Below, one piece after another: positions 15,555-20,356 of a stretch of DNA of 20,356 nt; position 1 is the stretch's first letter; every line of letters starts with the position of its first letter. Both the position numbers and the translations under genes were made by a program. The notes below the pieces were generated by a model. The model was not told the DNA's origin, did no database searches, and saw only the letters and a list, made by a program, of their open reading frames with translations. Source of the DNA: a virus. Where the stretch lies: IMG/VR virus record IMGVR_UViG_3300009593_004077, positions 1 to 20,356 of that record, one strand, 5' to 3'.

Positions 15555-15956
15555 CTATAGTTTTGTGGCTTCTACGTGAACGACTTGCGAGTCGTTCACG
15601 ATAATTCCAGCACGTTGAATCCCATCTAACGCTAGTTTTACGTAATTATCTAGGTCACCTCTAAGGGGCGACTTCCATGATTTGTCCACAGATTCGATAT
15701 TCACGACTGTACTGTCGTTAGAGAAAATCAATCCAACTTTTACAGGTCCCACGAAAACAGGTGCGTCATCACCTGCAGCATAAGCGTATTCTTCTTCGGC
15801 GCTTACAGTAGCAGCAGGCGTATAAACTCTCCCTTTGCGAGACATTCGTGGGCGGCCCTTTGGTACAGGCCGCCCATGAACTAAAAAGTTAAACTCAGTT
15901 ATGTCTGGTTGCTCGTTGTCTTGCGTCGGCAACGAGTCTTTTGATTTGTCGGTCAC
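15555..15956 (-). CDS. rusA: RusA-like Holliday junction resolvase
   Basis: A 133-residue endonuclease that cuts four-way DNA junctions made during recombination and replication. The family signature is clear. VHGRPVPKGRPRMSRKGRVY (about 26-45) is followed by TPAATVSAEEEY, GPVKVGLIF, the acidic core LRGDLDNYVKLALDGIQRAG (about 97-116) and IIVNDSQVVHVEATK. The Asp residues of GDLDN and of VND are the expected Mg-binding residues, and all are present. It starts at GTG; an AGGAAGG site 7 bases upstream favours this over later codons, even though it makes a 62-base overlap with the primase gene. Its place after primase and helicase fits a role in resolving replication intermediates before packaging. 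Confidence 0.93.
   Translation of the reverse strand: MTDKSKDSLPTQDNEQPDITEFNFLVHGRPVPKGRPRMSRKGRVYTPAATVSAEEEYAYAAGDDAPVFVGPVKVGLIFSNDSTVVNIESVDKSWKSPLRGDLDNYVKLALDGIQRAGIIVNDSQVVHVEATKL
15575..15600 (-). other. Perfect 11-bp inverted repeat in the 3' end of rusA
   Basis: Arms CGTGAACGACT and AGTCGTTCACG lie around a 4-base loop, with no mismatch. The hairpin ends about 18 bases before the rusA stop and about 30 bases before the strong ribosome site of the 39-aa gene. It overlaps codons for the conserved VNDSQVVHV strand, so both protein and RNA constraints may act. No T-run follows, so it is not a standard terminator. Confidence 0.6.
15849..15876 (-). other. GC-rich 9-bp inverted repeat over the RusA GRP motifs
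   Basis: Arms TGGGCGGCC and GGCCGCCCA flank a 10-base loop, and in the - strand RNA an extra U-G pair can extend the stem to 10. The arms encode the two GRP tripeptides of GRPVPKGRPR, so part of the symmetry comes from the protein. The choice of complementary synonymous codons is what makes it perfect. Confidence 0.45.
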
Positions 15957-16896
15957 AATCTTGCCTTCCTACGAATTTAGGTCCGTCCGTCCACCATTGT
16001 CCTAAGCGTCCGTCAAGGTCTTTGGTCCATGTCAGTATATCGTTCTGATCATAGCCTGCTTCCCACATGGCTCTAGCGAACCTATTTAGGAAACCGTGAC
16101 GACCTCTTCCAGCGCCTTGTCCAGAAGTGTAGTACGAATGAGGGCCGTCGTTGTACATTGAGCGTGCAACACCTCGTAAGCGTGTTCCATCTACTTGCAT
16201 TAACGGCTCTTTCGAGTACTCTCTTGGTGGCGGCAAATCGGGTGTGGGATCTTTCCACAACCCTGCTGCTGTTTCTAACAAATCGATCTTCGCACGTTTG
16301 CTTTCTGCATGTTCAAGAAAGTAATCGAACTCGATGCCTATCATCTCTTGTCTGCCTTCTGGCCTCGCCCCTCCATACGGTAAACGCATGTAATTTCCTG
16401 GGGGTCCGCTTAAAGAATCACTCTTAGGATAAACAGCATCGTATTTGATGTCTGCTATCTGGCAGGCTGACTGTAAGGCTTTTCGCATCGTTGTGGCTTG
16501 CACCCAATCTTCTGCGAACACCCATACGTGGCATCCTTTTGATCGTGAAAGTTCTACCCAACTCTGCACGGCTAACGCTTCTAGTACGGTGCTAGCGTTT
16601 TGTGCGTGAATAATTGAATCTTCACCTTCGTCTATATCTATGGCTCCCCATTTGCAATACCACAAAGAGGGGTCCATGTCGTTGTATTTTTTATCGTTGC
16701 CATAGGCTTTGCATCCAAGTTCATCACGAGTGCTGAAAGGGTCGTAAACCATTGGGTAAACGCCTATCATTTCCTCGCCAGATAGATGACGTTTCAACAA
16801 ACCGTAGGTTATGCCTTCCCACACGCAACCTCCGCTGTCGCTTCCGTATGCATGAGGAAAACCTTCAAACAGTTGGTAAAACTTATTCACTTTCAT
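15895..16896 (-). CDS. Archaeo-eukaryotic-type (AEP) DNA primase, TOTE-like
   Basis: A 333-residue replicative primase that should make primers at the phage fork. The AEP catalytic motifs are visible in order: WGAIDIDEG (D87 and D89, metal-binding), SRSKGCHVWVF (119-127, the S-K-x-x-H motif with H123) and PKSDSLSGPPGNYMRLPYGG (157-176), which matches the PK...GN-x-RLPYG signature of TOTE-type AEP primases. Residues about 260-330 are helical with RHGFLNRFARAMWEAGYDQN and resemble a PriCT-type C-terminal domain. There is no zinc-binding TOPRIM/DnaG-type motif. It overlaps the helicase gene by 14 bases and the rusA gene by 62, so the three are co-expressed. The start is the ATG at 16896, with no better upstream choice seen. 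Confidence 0.88.
   Translation of the reverse strand: MKVNKFYQLFEGFPHAYGSDSGGCVWEGITYGLLKRHLSGEEMIGVYPMVYDPFSTRDELGCKAYGNDKKYNDMDPSLWYCKWGAIDIDEGEDSIIHAQNASTVLEALAVQSWVELSRSKGCHVWVFAEDWVQATTMRKALQSACQIADIKYDAVYPKSDSLSGPPGNYMRLPYGGARPEGRQEMIGIEFDYFLEHAESKRAKIDLLETAAGLWKDPTPDLPPPREYSKEPLMQVDGTRLRGVARSMYNDGPHSYYTSGQGAGRGRHGFLNRFARAMWEAGYDQNDILTWTKDLDGRLGQWWTDGPKFVGRQDCDRQIKRLVADARQRATRHN
15964..15970 (-). promoter_or_regulatory. Ribosome binding site that sets the GTG start of rusA
   Basis: AGGAAGG on the - strand lies seven bases before GTG at 15956, within the primase reading frame. No ATG is available until well inside the conserved domain, so this site decides the start. Confidence 0.6.
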
Positions 16897-17878
16897 CGAA
16901 ACTCATCTGCTCCCATGTGACTCCAGCCTCTAGCAATCTACCACTTGGGTCTATGGTCAAATGGGTTTCTGCTTTTTCGCCTTCGCCTGCTTTGTTTTTC
17001 CAAAGCCCAACGCTTATTTCGTTTTCGTAGTATCTGCGGACTTCTTCTTCTAGGTTTGTGTCATCCCAACGCCGCCATGTTTCTATCACGAAATGGCTTT
17101 CGCTGGTTCCTGCATACCTGCCAGAATCAATACCTCCTGCTGTTCCACGGCTGCCAGAGCCGCGACCAGACTGGTGAACTACTACGCCTACAACACGCCA
17201 ATCTGAAACGAGTTGCTTAAACGATTCTATTTTTCCTTGCACGCTGCTTGCGTCACCTGAGCCTCCGCCCCGAATGAGTTCCAAGTAGTCGTACACTAGA
17301 ACTTCTGGCCTTTGCCCTCCCCATAGTTGAGAGGACGCTATCCGCATTGCTTTGTCTAGGTCATCTACCGACATACCTGTTGACTCGAAATGCAGATTGC
17401 TAGCCTTAGTCATTATCTCCTGTGTGCGCTCCCAAGCAACCTTATCGTCGCGTTGCAAGCGTGCATTCCAGTCCTTTTGACTTATGTCTAGTTTCATGGC
17501 TGAATAGCGCCCCCAAAACATTTGTTCTGTTTCGTCAGGGCTTATCCAAAGTGTTCTGAGATGAGGGTTGTGGGCAATCATGTTTAAACCAAGCATCGTT
17601 TTACCTGTATGCGTTTTACCGATCAAGGTAACGAGTTGGCCTGCTCTGGCACCGCCCATGGTTGCTTCATCAAATGCACGGATTCCAAACTTCCACACAC
17701 CACCTGCCCTGAAATCGTCACGCATTCGTGACAATTGCTCAGTTTTGGGAGTATATAAACGCTTAATATCCGCAGACGTGACCCCATCTATTTTTGCCTC
17801 AACAGGTTTCGGGGCGGCTTTCGCCGCCCCTTCACCTATGAGTTGCATAGCATCTTCAAGGGATAATCGGTCAGGCAT
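16883..17878 (-). CDS. DnaB-like replicative helicase (RecA-fold ATPase)
   Basis: A 331-residue RecA-fold ATPase expected to unwind DNA as a hexamer. It shows a Walker A motif GKTHTGKT (87-94), WISPDETEQMFWGR (111-124), Walker B EVLVYDYLELI (192-202), and a sensor strand VVGVVVHQSGRGSG (229-242). An Arg-containing loop follows near 252-270. This matches the C-terminal domain of DnaB-family and RepA-like helicases. It is shorter than a full DnaB (about 450 residues), and only about 60 residues precede the core, so the usual N-terminal primase-contact domain is missing. Residues 16-25 are an Ala/Pro-rich linker (EGAAKAAPKP). The ATG overlaps the previous stop by 8 bases, and the primase follows directly. 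Confidence 0.88.
   Translation of the reverse strand: MPDRLSLEDAMQLIGEGAAKAAPKPVEAKIDGVTSADIKRLYTPKTEQLSRMRDDFRAGGVWKFGIRAFDEATMGGARAGQLVTLIGKTHTGKTMLGLNMIAHNPHLRTLWISPDETEQMFWGRYSAMKLDISQKDWNARLQRDDKVAWERTQEIMTKASNLHFESTGMSVDDLDKAMRIASSQLWGGQRPEVLVYDYLELIRGGGSGDASSVQGKIESFKQLVSDWRVVGVVVHQSGRGSGSRGTAGGIDSGRYAGTSESHFVIETWRRWDDTNLEEEVRRYYENEISVGLWKNKAGEGEKAETHLTIDPSGRLLEAGVTWEQMSFDESE
17811..17830 (-). other. All-G/C 8-bp hairpin with GAAA loop near the helicase start
   Basis: On the - strand the sequence is GGGGCGGC, GAAA, GCCGCCCC: a perfect stem of only G-C pairs closed by a GNRA tetraloop, an exceptionally stable RNA shape. It begins about 48 bases after the helicase ATG and encodes the Ala/Lys/Pro linker. 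In this AT-rich genome a block like this stands out. No T-run follows it. Confidence 0.5.
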
Positions 17879-18596
17879 CTATTTTGCTCAACCATCCTTG
17901 AGGATCAATGGCCTCTGGCCTGTCACCCCATGTAAAGGGGCTGTGTTTAACTAACCCACCAAAGTAACCGCTTTTGTTAGCAAGGGGATGATTGCCTTCG
18001 CTTTGCCCTAGCACATACGAACCGTCTTGATTCATGCTTAGACCGCGCTTGATCTTGAAATCCCCAAGACCACATTTGCCATTTTTGGTTGTTGGTATAT
18101 CTGAACCTCGCATGGATTCCACAAAGAAATCAGCAGGGAACTGGCGGTGGCCAGCAGCGAACATTTTACGTATCGCTTGATTATCCATAAATGCTGATTG
18201 TTGTGAACCATACTGAATGCCTTGTGAACGTTCATATATGAAGATTTTGTTTACTTCCGCATATGATTCGTCATCAATGTATTTAGATTCACCAGCCGTA
18301 AAGGTTGGTTTTGCTGTTTGTTGCACAACAGTTGCTTCTGGGAAAGCATCAACAACCGTTGCCACGGCTGCTGCTGTTGCATTTTCTACGCTCGCTCCAC
18401 TGATGTGTGCTTCCAGAGATGTTTTCAACTCTGGTAACGCATCAGCGAGTGCTTGCGCATTCATAATAGCCATCGTTGCGGCTACGCCTTCCTCACCTGC
18501 GGCAAGTTCGGCTATTGCAAGGTCTGTCCCTGCTTTAATAAGCACTTGTGCTTCTATTGATGCCCTTTCACTCGGGCCGAGTGGCTTAAATGCCAT
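17871..18596 (-). CDS. Unknown 241-aa protein in the recombination/replication operon
   Basis: I do not recognise this family. Residues 1-90 are Ala-rich helices (SERASIEAQVLIKAGTDLAI...), probably a coiled bundle. Residues about 95-110 form a linker (AKPTFTAGESKY). The rest is a mixed, aromatic and Gly-rich domain: EVNKIFIYERSQGIQYGSQQ, then QAIRKMFAAGHRQFPADFF and GLGDFKIKRGLSMNQDGSYV. No nuclease, ATPase or zinc motif is visible. It lies between a Cas4-like nuclease and a helicase, where phages often encode single-strand binding or annealing proteins, so a DNA-binding partner is a reasonable guess. GGAG before the ATG supports the start, and the gene overlaps the helicase by 8 bases. Confidence 0.72.
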   Translation of the reverse strand: MAFKPLGPSERASIEAQVLIKAGTDLAIAELAAGEEGVAATMAIMNAQALADALPELKTSLEAHISGASVENATAAAVATVVDAFPEATVVQQTAKPTFTAGESKYIDDESYAEVNKIFIYERSQGIQYGSQQSAFMDNQAIRKMFAAGHRQFPADFFVESMRGSDIPTTKNGKCGLGDFKIKRGLSMNQDGSYVLGQSEGNHPLANKSGYFGGLVKHSPFTWGDRPEAIDPQGWLSKIDA

Positions 18597-18599
18597 AAT

Positions 18600-19400
18600 T
18601 TATGCTCCTTTTATATGTGAGCCTTTACACTGTGTCCACGATGGACACCATTTCTCGGAACACCACCAACCGTTGTCACCTAACACCCAAGGGGCGGCAG
18701 GTGCGTTTTCAACGTATCGGCAGAGCGCCAAGACCTTTTGACTAAGCCAATCGAAATGGCTTTCGTCACGAACTAAATCTATTCTCCCTACACCCTTCGG
18801 ATGCATGATCGCATACGAAAAGTTGGGGATATCCATTGCGTAACAGTAAGCGATGCTTTGAACATCCCACCGCTGATACTGCCAAGCATCTTTTGCATAG
18901 TCACGTTTGGGAAACTTCCAGTCCCACAAACGACCATCTTCTACGAGATCAATTGTGCCTGTCAAATGCACTACACGTTCATCGTCCTCAATTAAAACTT
19001 TACTAAACGTGTGTTCAATAAGTTTTGGTTGCAATTCGGGGTACACATCGGACCACCAAAACCCAATCCTGTCTACGCCTGCATCTGCTGCTTTTTCTGG
19101 CGTGTAGGATGACCATTCTTGTATTGCAGGTTCCTCTACCTCGTGCCAGTGATACCTAAAGGCATCCATAACGTCTTGTTGCGTAAACTCTGTACCGTTT
19201 CTTTTCGCATACAATGCATCTTCTGCTGCTGCGTGGCATGCAGTGCCTAACGCTGCTGCGTCTTTTTGAACTTCGTCATGAACGCCATAAATGTCGTTCC
19301 TGAAGCGCTCCATACACATATCTGATGTTTTCACAGAGGATTGTCTAACCCACGTGTGTACCCAACGCCCATCCGAATCTTTATGAAGCGGATATTGCAT
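18600..19400 (-). CDS. Cas4/RecB-like PD-(D/E)XK exonuclease with likely Fe-S cluster
   Basis: A 266-residue nuclease of the RecB/Cas4 type, probably processing DNA ends in recombination. It shows SSVKTSDMCMERFR (21-34), LGTACHAAAED (51-61, with H56), then HLTGTIDLVEDGRLWDWKFP (145-164), giving the active-site D151, D160 and K162, and YQRWDVQSIAYCYA (175-188, Q181). C29 and the C-terminal trio C247, C252 and C258 (WWCSEKWCPSWTQC) have the one-plus-three arrangement that holds a 4Fe-4S cluster in Cas4 and AddB-type nucleases. GGAGGAAAG directly before the ATG is one of the strongest ribosome sites in the window. It is the first gene after the intergenic gap and probably leads the replication operon. 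Confidence 0.88.
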   Translation of the reverse strand: MQYPLHKDSDGRWVHTWVRQSSVKTSDMCMERFRNDIYGVHDEVQKDAAALGTACHAAAEDALYAKRNGTEFTQQDVMDAFRYHWHEVEEPAIQEWSSYTPEKAADAGVDRIGFWWSDVYPELQPKLIEHTFSKVLIEDDERVVHLTGTIDLVEDGRLWDWKFPKRDYAKDAWQYQRWDVQSIAYCYAMDIPNFSYAIMHPKGVGRIDLVRDESHFDWLSQKVLALCRYVENAPAAPWVLGDNGWWCSEKWCPSWTQCKGSHIKGA

Positions 19401-19552
19401 CTTTCCTCCAAACGTATCTAGTAAACTTCGCTCTCCTTTACAGAGAGCGAAGGTACTAAGTACTAATACTATTCTACTGCTGTGACAACCTGTTTCGTGT
19501 TACAGTCGCGTTCCAATGTTTTGAGTTATGTTACATTTTCTTTACGGAAATG
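19401..19552 (-). promoter_or_regulatory. Intergenic control region ahead of the replication operon
   Basis: This is the only sizeable non-coding gap in the window. On the - strand it has a possible -10 TAGAAT (complement of 19471-19476), but no good -35 at 17 bases. Three TGTTAC words (+ strand) begin at 19498, 19529 and 19551. An imperfect operator-like inverted repeat, CTGTGACA (19480-19487) and TGTTACAG (19498-19505), differs at one position. An odd palindrome GTACT-A-AGTAC lies at 19453-19463. TTACGGAA occurs at 19542 and 19553, 11 bases apart. Together they suggest a regulated promoter, but none is proven. Confidence 0.45.
19426..19452 (-). other. 10-bp perfect hairpin in the leader of the nuclease gene
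   Basis: Arms CTTCGCTCTC and GAGAGCGAAG surround a 7-base loop. The hairpin ends about 25 bases before the ATG of the Cas4-like gene, in non-coding DNA, and is followed on the - strand by TTTAC and not by a true U-run. It could be an RNase III-type processing site, a leader stabiliser, a weak terminator of the two upstream genes or an attenuator. Confidence 0.6.
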
Positions 19553-20023
19553 TTACGGAACCCATTTCCCAACGTTTTCCAGACTCCTGTCTCTCGGCCA
19601 TATCCTATTGATTACACCCCAAGTAGAGTTCAACGTCCACGACACCCTGTCAGCGATTGTTTCCCCAAACTGGTCGTACCATTTCTCGTGAACCGCAGGT
19701 TTAAAATTGTCGTAAGTGATGTCGTTGCAAGCCAAACCAAGATAGTTCATCCAAGCATTCTTAGGGATAAGCATACGATGCTCATAATCTGTACCCTCAA
19801 AGGTCCAAATTTCACCGCTCCATTCACCTTCCTTAGGTTTGATCCACTCAACATCGCAATCTTTCAACCTGTCCACAACTTGCGTCATCGACCACGAATC
19901 TCTTGTCCTGACAAGCAGGTAAGATTGTTGCGGCAACTCGTGCCCTTTCCAATAAGGCGCATCCATTCCATGCGCTTCTGCATTAGCGACAGAATAAAAT
20001 CCGTCTGTTGTTATTAACCACAT
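19553..20023 (-). CDS. 'MWLITTDGF' protein, actinophage-type, function unknown
   Basis: A 156-residue protein starting MWLITTDGFYSVANAEAHGM. The N-terminal block is followed by LLVRTRDSWSMTQVVDRL and, near the end, by YEHRMLIPKNAWMNYLGLAC and ITYDNFKPAVHE. Proteins that open MWL(F/I)TT-GF(Y/F)SVV and end with DY-NFK are widespread in actinobacteria and their phages, with no known activity; this example is longer. A GTG five codons upstream is also in frame, but GGAGAG lies 5 bases before the ATG used here, and the family begins at this Met. There is no membrane segment or catalytic motif. It follows the previous stop by one base. Confidence 0.75.
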   Translation of the reverse strand: MWLITTDGFYSVANAEAHGMDAPYWKGHELPQQSYLLVRTRDSWSMTQVVDRLKDCDVEWIKPKEGEWSGEIWTFEGTDYEHRMLIPKNAWMNYLGLACNDITYDNFKPAVHEKWYDQFGETIADRVSWTLNSTWGVINRIWPRDRSLENVGKWVP

Positions 20024-20024
20024 A

Positions 20025-20354
20025 TCAACTCTCCACACTTTGTACGTCTATTTCGTGCATGCCCATATCTACAATAACGACATCGTTCCAATCAACATTT
20101 GTGCTTACACTGCGCACAAGTTCTTCGGCTTCTTCTTCGCTATGTGCATTTACCCATACACGCATCACTGCTTGAGTTTCAAACGTGACGCTATAATTTT
20201 CTGGTCCCACACTTTCCTCCAATACTTGTAACGAGCAAACAGGGGGACGAGTGGGGGGTGTAGCCCCCTGTCTGCTCTTGTTTTTTATATATCTAACTGC
20301 CCATATAACCGCAGATACAAGAAATAACCCAATAACTGCTATAGGATAACTCAT
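20025..20354 (-). CDS. Membrane-anchored small protein (109 aa) with possible internal start
   Basis: Residues 3-21 (YPIAVIGLFLVSAVIWAVRY) are a single membrane span followed by basic residues (KNKSRQ), so the rest should face the cytoplasm. A Pro-rich linker (GATPPTRPPVCS, about 29-40) then leads to a small acidic alpha/beta domain (YSVTFETQAVMRVWVNAHSE... VIVDMGMHEIDV). That domain resembles short free-standing phage proteins. A GTG at 20210 (residue 49) has its own strong ribosome site and would give a soluble 61-residue product. The linker region holds a long RNA hairpin. The function is unknown. The ATG lies only two bases from the window edge, so an upstream gene may overlap it. Confidence 0.68.
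   Translation of the reverse strand: MSYPIAVIGLFLVSAVIWAVRYIKNKSRQGATPPTRPPVCSLQVLEESVGPENYSVTFETQAVMRVWVNAHSEEEAEELVRSVSTNVDWNDVVIVDMGMHEIDVQSVES
20029..20034 (-). promoter_or_regulatory. Ribosome binding site choosing ATG at 20023
   Basis: GGAGAG on the - strand stands five bases before ATG at 20023. It overlaps the alternative upstream GTG at 20038, which therefore has no site of its own nearby. Confidence 0.6.
20216..20220 (-). promoter_or_regulatory. Internal ribosome site ahead of GTG 20210
   Basis: GGAGG on the - strand lies five bases before an in-frame GTG, inside the 109-aa gene. Its context (TTGGAGGAAAG) is nearly the same as that of the Cas4-like nuclease gene, which suggests a real start. 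Confidence 0.45.
20233..20277 (-). other. 14-bp RNA hairpin with competing C-runs inside the 109-aa gene
   Basis: On the - strand GAGCAGACAGGGGG pairs with CCCCCTGTTTGCTC across a 17-base loop. All 14 positions pair in RNA, one as G-U. The same position is an A-C mismatch on the + strand, so the structure belongs to the transcript of this gene. The loop contains a second run of six C (20253-20258) that could pair with the same G-run, giving a 5-bp alternative hairpin. The ribosome site at 20216-20220 lies 12 bases downstream. Confidence 0.65.
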
Positions 20355-20356
20355 GA

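Noticed and set aside
18217-18741. 174-aa Ala/Ser-rich open frame on the + strand
   Set aside because: It is an antisense shadow of the Ala-rich part of the 241-aa gene and of the nuclease 3' end.
19550-20017. 155-aa open frame on the + strand
   Set aside because: It mirrors the 'MWLITTDGF' gene, which has a family-like start and a good ribosome site; the + strand product has no recognisable feature.
1-20356. tRNA genes, CRISPR arrays, insertion sequences or attachment sites
   Set aside because: No cloverleaf-like sequences, spaced repeat arrays, transposase or integrase genes were seen; nothing indicates a temperate life style within this window.

Overview
The window is a stretch of a double-stranded DNA bacteriophage genome. 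It is almost completely coded. The largest non-coding gap is about 150 bases (19401-19552), and no stretch longer than 300 bases lacks a gene. No tRNA, rRNA, CRISPR array or insertion sequence was seen. The DNA is visibly AT-rich. Several features point, by inference, to a Gram-positive and probably actinobacterial host, perhaps an aquatic low-GC one: an r1t-type holin, a VanY-like endolysin with a peptidoglycan-binding repeat, a 'MWLITTDGF' protein and a 'TPDYL...VEVQG' protein of kinds common in actinophages. Very large internal-virion-type proteins, with no recognisable tail tube, sheath or tape measure in this window, suggest a podovirus-like particle. Terminase, portal, capsid and DNA polymerase genes must lie outside the window.

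Layout. Bases 1-14166 are read on the + strand and hold virion and lysis genes. In order they are the end of a tail-associated protein, a C1q-tipped tail fibre protein, two small proteins, a 137-aa and a 723-aa virion-type protein, a giant 2823-aa protein, an endolysin, a tiny 28-residue basic protein, a holin and a small acidic protein. Bases 14163-20354 are read on the - strand and hold DNA metabolism and regulation. In transcription order these are a membrane-anchored small protein, a 'MWLITTDGF' protein, the only real intergenic gap, a Cas4/RecB-like nuclease, an unknown 241-aa protein, a DnaB-like helicase, an archaeo-eukaryotic-type primase, a RusA resolvase, a 39-aa basic peptide, a PD-(D/E)XK-like protein, a sigma region-4-like protein and a DUF1599/Nmad1-like protein. 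The two blocks converge and overlap at their stop codons (14163-14166) with no visible terminator.

How the genes work together. The right block reads as a replication and recombination operon with many overlapping genes: primase plus helicase at the fork, nucleases and RusA for end processing and junction resolution, then a sigma-like regulator and a possible nucleotide-modification accessory. The left block builds the adsorption and ejection apparatus and then lyses the cell. The most unusual item is the giant protein. It carries a protein-kinase-like module of the HipA / PI3-4-kinase type (about residues 1270-1560, with K1318, E1345, D1450, N1461 and D1475) and ends in a domain resembling LPD38 of 'polyvalent' proteins. 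It is therefore a candidate effector delivered with the DNA.

Several strong inverted repeats lie inside coding sequence. The best are at 20233-20277, which pairs fully only in the transcribed (-) strand RNA, and 15575-15600, a perfect 11-bp stem. All family names here are from reading motifs by eye; no database search was run.
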